Assembly (NCBI GenBank): GCA_019454045.1
Contig: SKCR01038147.1
Span: forward strand, 62,001 to 126,000
DNA: 64,000 nucleotides
From: Zanthoxylum bungeanum
Lineage: Eukaryota; Streptophyta; Magnoliopsida; Sapindales; Rutaceae
Direction: 5' to 3'
In this document: piece after piece, positions 46,941 to 56,500 of the stretch
How positions within the stretch are numbered: the first letter of the stretch is position 1
How the letters are laid out: every line of letters begins with the position of its first letter
Notes under the pieces: generated by a model
Seen by the model: only the letters and a program-made list of their open reading frames with translations
Told to the model about the DNA's origin: nothing
The model's database searches: none
Made by a program: the position numbers and the translations under genes

Positions 46941-47277
46941 TGTTGTGATTAAACACACACTAATAGAGGATAATTTGAGAGAAAACTCTTCTTTTATATA
47001 CCCACAAAAGAATTACAAAGCTTCCAATACAAGCTTTACAAAAAACTCTCACCAATCACTCTCACTACACTTTCACACATTTAGGGATAATGAATAATGG
47101 ACTCAAGGCTCCATTTTATAGTGCCCAAGACGCGTGAACAGTGTCACACGCCTTGGACACGTTTTTGCATGCAAGCTGGAGCATGCTGCCAACTTGCCAA
47201 TATTTTCAACTCTTCTTTCGGTGGCTTTTGGCTTCATTCTGCATGCTGGACTTCACAAAGACTTGCTGTCTTCAACA
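46941..47277 (-). repeat. 3' LTR of J
   Basis: 337 bp, TGTTGTGATT to GTCTTCAACA on plus. Nearly identical to 51990-52327. Confidence 0.96.
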
Positions 47278-47292
47278 AATCTCCCCCTCGGT
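47278..47292 (-). other. Polypurine tract of J
   Basis: Minus strand CCGAGGGGGAGATT, directly next to the 3' LTR. Confidence 0.85.
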
Positions 47293-47437
47293 GAAGATTT
47301 CCCAAAATCTGAGCCGACCATTAATCATCCAAATCGGATCCTCAAAAGGATCCTCCCCTGGCTGCATCTGTATGACTGCCTACGTACCCTGAGTTGGGAT
47401 CAAGCCAATCGTAGTTCTCTGTATCTCCCCACTCTGA

Positions 47438-48520
47438 CTATGTGGAGAGTTTTGTCATCCCGGCTATGGCACGACAGATTTCAAGCTTCTCCTTCGGTAA
47501 AACCTTCGTGAACATATCGGCACCGTTGTCGTCGGTGTGAATCTTCCTGAGTTCTAACAGCCTTGAGCTCAGGACGTCCCGTATCCAGTGATACCTCACA
47601 TCGATATGTTTTGACCTCGAATGAAATGTGGAATTTTTACCGAGATAGATAGCGCTCTGGCTATCGCAGTATAAAATGTACTTCTCCTGCTTGAAACCCA
47701 ATTCCTGGACGAATGTCTTCATCCACAGCAATTCCTTGCAAGCTTCCGTCGCTGCAATGAATTCCGCCTCTGTTTTAGAAAGTGCAACACATCTCTGCAA
47801 CCTAGACTGCCATGCCACAGCTCCTCCTGAGAGAGTAATCAGATACCCCGAAGTAGACTTTCGGGTATCCACATCTCCTGCCATATCTGAATCGGTGTAG
47901 CCCATCAACACTGGCTTGTCGCTGCTTCCAAAACATAACCTCATTTTGGATGTGCCTCGTAGATACCGCATGATCCATTTGATCGTATTCCAGTGTTCCC
48001 GTCCTGGGTTTGACATAAACCGGCTGACCAATCCAACTGCGTGTGCTAAGTCTGGCCTCGTGCACACCATGGCATACATAAGACTTCCCACTGCTGAGGT
48101 GTATGGAACCTGTTTCATTTCCTCATTTCCTGTCTCAGTAGAGGGACTCTGCTGCGTACTCAATCTAAAGTGGGTAGCAAGAGGAGTGCTAACCGCTTTA
48201 GCCTTGTCCATCTGGAATCTCTGAAGTACCTTCTCGATGTACTCCTCCTGTGACAAGTATAACTTCCTGGCTTTCCGATCACGTCCGATCCTGATGCCAA
48301 GAATCTGCTTAGCTAGCCCCAAGTCTTTCATCTCAAAAGACTTACTCAGTTGCTGCTTCAAATTATCAATCCTCGATTGATTCCTGCCAACTATCAACAT
48401 ATCATCTACATATAACAGTAAGATGATAAAGTCATCGTCAGAAAATTTCTGAACGAAAACACAATGGTCTGAAGTAGTCTTCTTGTATCCCTGCTCCCCC
48501 ATAACTGACTCAAACTTCAC
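47438..48520 (-). pseudogene. RT C-terminal part and RNase H of J
   Basis: 360 open codons: LLYVDDMLIVG (RT active site), SFEMKDLGLAKQILGI and YTSAVGSLMYAMVCTRPDLA. RNase H follows with GYTDSDMAGD, SKTEAEFIAATEA, CDSQSAIYL and HSRSKHIDVRYHWIRDVL, to the stop at 47438. Continuous with the upstream pol frame except for one stop at about 48539. Confidence 0.95.
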
Positions 48521-48538
48521 GTACCACTGTCTCGGTGC

Positions 48539-50092
48539 CTATTTCAAACCGTAGAGGCTTTTCCTGAGTCTGCACACATAGTCCTCTTTCCCGCTGACTC
48601 TGAAGCCTTCTGGTTGCTCCATATAAATTTCTTCTTCCAGATCCCCGTGAAGAAATGCGGTCTTGACATCCATCTGCTCAACTTCCAGGTCGAGGCTTGC
48701 TGCTAAGCTGAGTACCACTCTGATGGATGACATCTTCACAACTGGAGAGAAGATTTCATCGAAGTCAATGCCTTTCCTCTGATTGAATCCCTTGACGACT
48801 AGTCTGGCTTTGTATCGGGGTTGTGAAGTGTGCTCCTGTTGCTTCACCCTGTACACCCATTTGTTCTTCAAAGCCCGTCTGCCTCTTGGCAATTTCACCA
48901 ACTCAAAAGTGTGATTGTCATGCAAAGATTTCATCTCATCTTGCATGGCTTCCTCCCATTTTTCTCTGTCCTCTGTTTCCACAGCCTCCTGGTGGCTCTC
49001 GGGTTCTCCCCCGTCAGTAAGCAGCACATACTCATATGCAGAGTATTTGTTTGAAGGTCGCCTCTCTCTGTCAGACCTTCTCTGTGGAACTGTTGGTGGA
49101 ACTTCTGGTACTGGTGGTTGATCATGATCATCATCTCTGGGAGCTTCATCACCTGTACCCTCATGTCTGGGAACCTCATCTTCAACTCGAACTGGCACCG
49201 GTGTATGAGGTTCTGGATTCACATTTCTGTATTGCTGGGGCATTGTCTTCATCTCCTTCCGGATATCTTCTATGGTCTGGTCTTCAATAAAGACAACATC
49301 TCGGCTCCTGACGATCTTCTTCTCCATAGGATCATACAATTTGTAGCCGAAATCATCCTGACCATAGCCAATAAAGACACATTGTCGCGTCTTTGCATCA
49401 AGCTTGGATCTCTCGTCCTTTGGGATGTGTACATAAGCTTTGCACCCAAAGACATGCAAGTGTTCGTATGACACTTCTTTACCTGTCCAAGCTTGGTTAG
49501 GAACATTACCTTTCAGTGCGACCGCTGGGGACATGTTCAAAACATGAACTGTTGTGATGAGTGCTTCTCCCCAAAATGTCTTCGGCAGCTTGGCTTGTGA
49601 CAGCAAGCTTCTGATCCTCTCGCACAAGGTTTTGTTCATCCTCTCAGCTAGGCCATTCAGCTGAGGTATCTTCGGAGGTGTCGTTTGATGTCTGATTCCT
49701 TGCATCTTGCAGTACTGATCAAACGGACCTCTGTATTCTCCACCATTGTCTGTTCTGATGCACTTCAGTTTCTTGCCGGTTTCTCTCTCCACCAAAGCAT
49801 GAAACTCCTTGAACACTCCCAGCACTTGATCTTTTCTCTTCAAGGTGTATGCCCAAATCTTCCTTGAATGATCATCAATAAATGTCACAAAATACAGTGA
49901 CCCACCAAGTGTTCGTGTCTGCATCGGACCGCATACATCTGAATGTATGAGATCTAGTACCTCAGGTTTCCGTTGAGGCGGAGAGCTCTGGAAGGATACT
50001 CTGTTCTGCTTTCCAGCCATGCAGTGTTCACACTTCCATAAGTGTGAGTTCTTCAATTCCGGAAGAACATTCCGCCTGCGTAGTATCTCCAT
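48539..50092 (-). pseudogene. Integrase and RT N-terminal part of J
   Basis: 517 open codons. Pre-integrase zinc region CEHCMAGKQNRVSF; integrase core DLIHSDVCGPM, CIRTDNGGEYRG and NGLAERMNKTL (D, D, E); a proline/aspartate-rich linker. RT follows with YKARLVVKGFNQRKGIDFDE, FSPVVKMSSIRVVLSLAA and EQMDVKTAFLHGDLEEEIYM. It ends in SLYGLK-stop, where relatives continue with QAPRQW, so a single nonsense change closes the frame. Confidence 0.95.
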
Positions 50093-50098
50093 CCCTGT

Positions 50099-50893
50099 TT
50101 AGCTCATGTGACCGAGCTTTTTATGCCATAACTCGGCTGCCTCATTGCTGTTAACTGTATTTATGCTACTATTGGAAAGCTTAGCATGCATCAAATACAG
50201 AGTTGAGTCTTTCTTACCTCGTGCCACGACCATCGATCCTTTAGTGAGCTTCCAGCATCCGTCACTAAAGGTGCTGCAGAAACCTTCATCATCCAGCTTG
50301 CCTGTTGAGATCAGGTTTAACCGGATATCTGGGATGTGCTTGACTCCCTTCAACACTAGCCTTGTCCCGTTCTCTGTTTCAAGGCAGATGTCACCAATAC
50401 CGACAGCTTTGGACTGTCCGTCATTCCCCATCCTTACAGCACCGTAGTCCCCTGGTGTGTAAGATGAAAAGAAGTCTCTGCGAGATGTGGCGTGTATGGA
50501 TGCGCCACTATCTATCACCCAACTGGTCTCGTGGCTGGCAAGATTCACAACAGCTTCTTCATACATTATGCAAAATTCTTTGGAGGTTTTCTCGGTGGTA
50601 GTAGCAACTCTTTCTTGATTAGAGTCGCCATCTCTCCTGGACTGCTCGTTCTTCAACTTGTAGCAATCCCTCTTCATATGGCCTTTCTTTTTACAGTGAT
50701 AGCACTCAATATCCCTCGTTCTTGATTTCCCCCGGTTCTTGTCTGATCTCACTGGGCCTCGGCTTTTACTCATCCCCCTTCTGGTGTTCTTTTCTGTCAC
50801 TAGAGCTTCTGAGGTTGAGGCTGATGCTGACTCCTGCATTCTCGTCCTCTTTTCTTCCTCGAAGATCCTGGTCTTTGCCATCTCCATAGTGAC
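50099..50893 (-). pseudogene. Gag nucleocapsid and protease of J
   Basis: Zinc knuckle CYHCKKKGHMKRDC, then protease SWVIDSGASIHATSRRDFF (DSG) and LKGVKHIPDIRLNLIS. It ends LWHKKLGHMS-stop. The stop falls in the conserved pre-integrase motif. The frame starts after a one-base shift from gag. Confidence 0.93.
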
Positions 50894-51402
50894 TTTCCAT
50901 CTGCGGCTGAATTGATCACCGTAGATCTGAACGTTTCCCAAGATTCTGGTAACGTATTAAGGAGTATTAAACCATTTACCTCATCTCCGAAGTCTATGCC
51001 CAATCCAGACAATTCTTTCATGGTTCCGAGGAAGTCATTGATATGATCCGCCACAGCTGTACCCTCCTGGTATTTCAAACCCATCATCTTCTTGATGTAG
51101 TACAGCTTGTTGTTGCCAGTCTTTGCTCGGAAAAGCTCCTCCAGCTTTCCCCATAAGGTACGTGCATTTACATCTTCACTAACATGGTTGACGATACTAT
51201 CGTCGATCCACTGACGAATAGTACTGCATGTTTTCTGGTGAAGATTAGCCCACTTTCCATCGGTCATTCCTTCTGGTTTCTCCTCCAGAAATACCGATCC
51301 ATCATAGTCCTTCACATACAGAAGGTCTTTCATCCTTCCTCTCCATGTGAAATAGTTTGTACTGGTTAACAAAATCATTTTTCCGTTGCTCCCCTCCATC
51401 AT
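50894..51402 (-). CDS. Gag N-terminal part of J
   Basis: Starts MMEGSNGKMILLTSTNYFTW and contains WGKLEELFRAKTGNNKLYYI and LLNTLPESWETFRSTVI, a typical copia gag (about 200 residues to the shift). Reading then goes out of phase near 50893, at a GAAAGTCAC stretch where relatives have Lys-Val-Thr. Confidence 0.92.
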
Positions 51403-51499
51403 AAAAATTCTAAGCAGAATTTCAAAAAACGGACCTCACCGTTGCGTCCGGAATGGCCGAAAATGGTGGAAATGACAATTCGTTTGTCAAAATCCGACA

Positions 51500-51700
51500 C
51501 AGGGACCAAATTACAAATTCCAGAAATTACAGGGGTCAAAGTGCAATTTCCGAAAGTTCAGGGGCCAAATTGCAATTACGGAAAAGTTCAGGGACTATAT
51601 AGAAATTTCCAAAAAGTTCAGGGACTAAGTTGAAAATTTCTGAAAGTATAGGGGCTAAACTGTAATTTTCAGAAAGTTTAGGGACCTATCGGAAATTTAC
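51500..51700. repeat. Imperfect 36-40 bp repeats in the leader of J
   Basis: About five copies of a unit with AAAGTTCAGGGAC and AAATTGCAATTTCC variants. It lies in the untranslated leader between gag and the primer site. Confidence 0.75.
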
Positions 51701-51705
51701 CAGGC

Positions 51706-51852
51706 ACGCTGACGTGGCAGCTGACTGGGCTGCTGACTGTGCGCTGACGTGGCGCTGACTGGGCGCTGACGTGGCAGATGACTGGGCTGCTGACTGTGCG
51801 CTGACGTGGCGCTGACTGTGCGCTGACTGTGCGCCTACGTGGCGCCTACGTG
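51706..51852. repeat. GCTGACGTGGC / GCTGACTGTGC repeat run in the leader of J
   Basis: Around ten short units of 11-17 bp built from GCTGACGTGGC, GCTGACTGGGC and GCTGACTGTGC, ending as GCGCCTACGTGGC. TGACGT cores recur. Function unknown. Confidence 0.85.
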
Positions 51853-51975
51853 TCTCGTCTCGTCGTGAAAAGTCCGATGATATGCTCAAAATCGATTTTC
51901 GACAACTTTCGTCGGAACCGACTTTCTGAACCGAACCTCTGTTTCTGAGTTTCGGGATCCCTCCGTGGAACCGTA

Positions 51976-51987
51976 GCTCTGATACCA
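51976..51987 (-). other. Primer binding site of J
   Basis: Minus strand TGGTATCAGAGC, two bases from the 5' LTR. It matches the initiator-Met tRNA site of many plant copia elements. Confidence 0.95.
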
Positions 51988-51989
51988 CT

Positions 51990-52327
51990 TGTTGTGATTA
52001 AACACACACTAATAGAGGATAATTTGAGAGAAAACTCTTCTTTTATATACCCACAAAAGAATTACAAAGCTTCCAATACAAGCTTTACAAAAAAACTCTC
52101 ACCAATCACTCTCACTACACTTTCACACATTTAGGGATAATGAATAATGGACTCAAGGCTCCATTTTATAGTACCCAAGACGCGTGAACAGTGTCACACG
52201 CCTTGGACACGTTTTTGCATGCAAGCTGGAGCATGCTGCCAACTTGCCAATATTTTCAACTCTTCTTTCGGTGGCTTTTGGCTTCATTCTGCATGCTGGA
52301 CTTCACAAAAACTTGCTGTCTTCAACA
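51990..52327 (-). repeat. 5' LTR of J
   Basis: 338 bp. Its right end (CTTGCTGTCTTCAACA) now supplies the pyrimidine-rich stretch in front of the GLP exon 2 acceptor. Confidence 0.96.
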
Positions 52328-52338
52328 GTTATTGGCAG

Positions 52339-52882
52339 CAAAAATGAATGGCTTAGCCTGCAAAAAGCCAAAAACCCTAGCATGGTTCAAGCAAATGACT
52401 TCTTCTTCAGCGGGCTTCACATTGCTGGCAACACATCAAACGCTGCATGCACCAGGGTCACCACTGTCAATGTAGCACAGCTTCCAGGACTCAACACTCT
52501 TGGCATCTCAGTGGCCCGCATCAATTATGCACCATGGGGCATCAATCCTCCGCATACTCACCCCAGAGCCAGCGAAATCCTGACAGTTCTTGAAGGCTCA
52601 CTTGAAGTTGGATTTGGCACCTCAAATCCTGAGAACCGTCTCATCAAAAAGGTCCTTCACAAAGGTGATGTGTTTGTATTTCCAGTGGGACTTGTTCATT
52701 TCCAGCGCAACGTGGGTTATGAAAATGAGGTAGCCATTGCTGCATTGAGCAGCCAAAATCCTGGAGTTATCACCGTTGCTAATACAGTTTTCGGATCAAA
52801 TGCATCCATTGCTAACGAGGTTCTCGCCAAGGCATTCCAAGTTGACAAGAAATTTGTGGATCAAATCCAAAGCAAGTTCTAA
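52339..52882 (+). CDS. Germin-like protein, exon 2 (GLP2), exon 1 not found
   Basis: The product would be a secreted apoplastic cupin; members of the family bind Mn and may act as superoxide dismutase or oxalate oxidase, but this one's activity is not known. The exon follows TTGGCAG at 52332-52338 and is open for 181 codons including stop, assuming the phase seen in GLP1. It contains [20 protein letters not shown], box 1 [20 protein letters not shown] (HTH and Glu ligands), the KGD tripeptide and box 2 [18 protein letters not shown] (third His). It ends QIQSKF. The first ten residues ([10 protein letters not shown]) do not match the family. The expected Cys-Lys is encoded in another frame, so two compensating shifts have removed the disulfide Cys. 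Element J inserted 6 bp upstream of the acceptor. No exon 1 or signal peptide was recognised, so function is doubtful. Confidence 0.88.
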
Positions 52883-53569
52883 AGAAAATTAATGGAAGAC
52901 ATGTTTCAAAGTCTTTCTTTGGTGTTACTTAAATATTACAGGTTTCTGTGCGTTTGAATTCATGGTAAACAATAATAGATATACTGACTCATTAGTACAG
53001 AATTGAATTGTGATTTTTAATTAAAATTTTAATTTAATTAAATAATTTTTTATGATATATTTTTTATCACAAATTCGGGTCAAAATCCTATTCCGTGTGT
53101 GGGTTTTTATTGTACTAATACATCTTCTTAAATATATATATATTTCTTACAAATTCCATGGCGTGAAGCTAAAGAAGGTTTAAATTATTTGTTTAAGTGA
53201 CGTCCATATCCCACCTAAAACTCTCCAGTCCTTTTTTGACAATTGAGGATAAAGGTTTGGTAAGAAATCTAGAACAAGTTTAATTAAGTGTTGAGGGCAA
53301 GATTTGGTGAGAAAATCTAGAACAAGTTTATTAAAATGTGTAAAAAAAAAGTTGAACAAGCAAACAAACAAATCGCGGCCCCAACAAAACTGTCCCAATT
53401 CACACCAAAGCATTTTCCACAACAACAAACAATTAGCATTAAATATGTCTTTCGTGTGCTTGATAAAATTCCCCAACAAACTCTTCAACCCCAATTCTCA
53501 AACCACAACTATTAGATACGTGCTTCTCTTTTCAAGGAAACAGTACTTGACAGCATTTCGCGTCCTGTG
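52883..53569. other. Intergenic: GLP2 3' flank and ADT upstream region
   Basis: AT-rich to about 53150, then lower-AT sequence. The last 100-150 bp before the ATG are probably the ADT 5' UTR (AACAAACTCTTCAACCCC-like). No clear TATA box. A pair of related segments (TAAGAAATCTAGAACAAGTT near 53261 and GAGAAAATCTAGAACAAGTT near 53309) forms a 48-bp-spaced repeat. Confidence 0.45.
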
Positions 53570-56500
53570 ATGGCTTTGAAGTGTGTGGCTGTCTTGGGCT
53601 GGGGAGATTCCGGGTCTAGCGCATCTGGGTTTGTTTTGAATAGGGTCGGGAATTTGAATATGGCGCCGCTTAATGGGGTGTGTCTTGGCGGGTTTTCGGG
53701 TTTGTCGGGTCACAGGGAGAGTAGGTCTGTCGAGAATCTGAACAAGAAGACAGGAGAATCAGCGATAGTAAACGATGTTCCCACGAAATCGTGCAAGGAT
53801 TTGACCTCCCTTCCAAGTGAGTTTAGCTTGTATCACTGTGCTTGTTTCATTTTTATTAGTGAATTCCTGTAAATTTCATATTTCATTATTTCTTTGACCG
53901 TTTGGGATTGAGGTGTGTGGCTTTTATGAATCTAGCTGATATGTTAGTGCTTGTTTCTCATATTTTCGTCTTTTTCTGGGCCAATAAGCAGTTTTTAGCT
54001 TTTTACTAAACAGTTAAGCTGTCGTGCTTTTGTAATTAGGCTGAAGCAAATGAGTTCATTTCATTGCCACTTTGGGCAAAAAAAGATATCATGGATTTTG
54101 GAAATATGCTTAATATTTGAAAGGATATTTAAGAGAGGTCCAATTGACAAGATAAATAAGCTATAAACTGCATAATGAGTTTTCACACGTGTGTTGGGTG
54201 CCAACATGAGCATGTAAGTTGATGGGTTGCTAGCCAACTCTTGTAAAAAATTTCTTTGGGATCTATTTTATTCTTTACGGATTGCTCGTGGCAATTCGAA
54301 CAAAATTAATTCAGGAATCAAAAGTTTTTAGAAGAATAAAAACTATTTGCATTCTGTCGTAAGTTTTGGCATCATGGACTTTAACGGGGCCATAAATTAC
54401 TATGGCATTAAACAGATTTGATAGAGAAATTCAGAGAATCAGAACCAGAAAGATCACATGGCTTCACTCATGTATTAGTAAATGAATATAAGGGCTAGAG
54501 CTTTCTTGGCTAATAGTTACCTGTTTTTGTACCAATCTTCATTCTGGAAGTTACTTAACTTTTTTTCTTATGAATCATGCCATCTTTGACTTATGCTTTA
54601 AAATGCAATTTTTCATTTTATACATTTGATATGGGAAGCAATGAGGAAATGCTTAAGGTGTATGAGTGAAATTACCAAAGAGGACGAACGTTATCTCTCC
54701 TTTCCTCATGCCTTCCAACCTCCAAATGGAGCCTATGTTTACCTTAGATACTTTTGTTGGTTTTCTTTCGTGTTGTCTCATGATATTTCTGACTTCGAAA
54801 AATCTCAGATTCACACTGTCTAATTTTGTATACCTTTGCACTTTCAATTTCTCTACCAACTGCAGAACCTTTAAAAGTAGCTGATCTTACTGTGACTCCC
54901 AATGATGGTACGAAGATTCGAATTTCATTTAAGGTGAGATGATTGATTGAAAGTGGCTAGTTTCTGTTGCCCAGTAAAGAGATCAAAGGGAAATGCTTGT
55001 GGTTACAAAATGTCACTTTTTTTGTCGCTCTGATGCATTTCGCTCTCATCTTCGATTGATAAAATCCATTCTTTGACCTATCATTTTTATCTTGGTTAAA
55101 TTAATGGTGCACTGCAGGGGTTACCAGGTTCATATAGTGAGGAAGCTGCACTCAAAGCGTACCCAAAATGTGAAACTGTACCCTGTGATAAGTTTGAGGA
55201 TGCTTTTAAGGTTTAGTATTTATGTGATATTTTTGGCTGAAATTTGGATGCTATCCAGAAGTGTAATTATTCTGTATTCTTTCTATTAACATCCCCATAA
55301 CATAAGGACAACATACTTATTTTATGTCTCCGATTATTCGGTAATGACTCAATTCAAGAAAAAAACAGATTTATTACAACAAGTTTTTGGGAAATCAAAA
55401 TGGTATTCTTCTACATTATGTATCTATATACCATGTAATTGGGGTTTGATGAGATGATAACCTGTGCTTCTTTAATATTTGTTCTTTGCCAGGCTGTTGA
55501 ATTGTGGCTTGCTGAGAAAGCTGTTCTTCCCATTGAGAATTCTGCAGGAGGAAGAATTCATCACACCTATGATTTACTTCTTCACCATAGACTTCACATT
55601 GTGGGTGAGGTGCAGTTAGCTGCTAACCTCTGCCTTCTAGCGCTGCCAGGAGTCAGAGCAGAACAGTTAACACGTGTTTTAAGCCATCCACTGGTTAGGT
55701 TCTTATTTCCTGTTTCTGTAAGGGAAGTTTAAGGACTTTTTATGTTTTACTTGCATATCAGAGACTGTTTTAACTCTGATGATTGGTTGTTAATCAAAAA
55801 GGTATATTTAAATAGTTAAACTGGAAGATCGTCAGATTAAATGGGCAATTCTTGTGTTTGTTCTAGAGGACTATTAATTTGTTTGTCCTCTAGGGCAGTG
55901 AATTACGTTCTCTACGGCTATGGAAAGTAAATTAAATTATAATTCCTATTAAAATACTGGGAATCCCAAAATATTTGCACATTTTTTCACTGTTGAGCTT
56001 CAAGTTTGGCTTGAAAGTTTTATTGAAAGCAAAGCAGGTTTGTGGGAGTTAAGTTTCTGGCTTATCTGATTATAGGTATTAGCCAGAGAATGACCTTTGA
56101 TAAGCATGGATGAGATTATTTATACATTGAGGGATTCTTGTAGTTGTAGGCCATTCACCTCTATCACATTTTTATGACTGTGATGGTTTTATTTCTGTCA
56201 TGTGTTTTTCTATGTTGCAGAAGTAGTTAATGCAGATTCTTCTTCTGATAGGAGTTTTAAATAATTAGATTTTTTTTTTTTGTAGGCACTTGCCTCAAGT
56301 GATGTTGTCCTGACTAAGTTAGGTATTGCCAGAGAAGACATTGATGATACAGCTAGTGCTGCTCAGGTGATTCATAGAGATATCTTTAGTTCTGTTTTCA
56401 GCTTCCCTTATCATATAATAAAATGTTCATTAATCTTATTCACTAAATTTTAGTATGTAGCCTCAAATGGCCTTAGGGATGCTGGTGTTGTTGCAAGTGC

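Larger units (their letters stand above)
46941..52327 (-). mobile_element. Element J: young, full-length Ty1/copia element
   Basis: Direct LTRs 46941-47277 and 51990-52327 differ by two G/A changes and one A in a homopolymer. The 5-bp duplication GTTAT is perfect (46936-46940, 52328-52332). The order gag, protease, integrase, RT, RNase H is that of copia, and the protein motifs look Tork/Tnt1-like. Three lesions interrupt the single long frame: a shift in gag near 50893, a stop at about 50098 and a stop at about 48539. It sits immediately upstream of GLP exon 2. Confidence 0.96.

Noticed and set aside
48823..49471. Plus-strand frames of 65-117 codons within J
   Set aside because: Shadows of the integrase-RT frame of J on the other strand.
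30217..52332. Identical duplication GTTAT for elements D and J as a sign of a shared mechanism
   Set aside because: Two unrelated elements and a 5-bp AT-rich word; coincidence is adequate.
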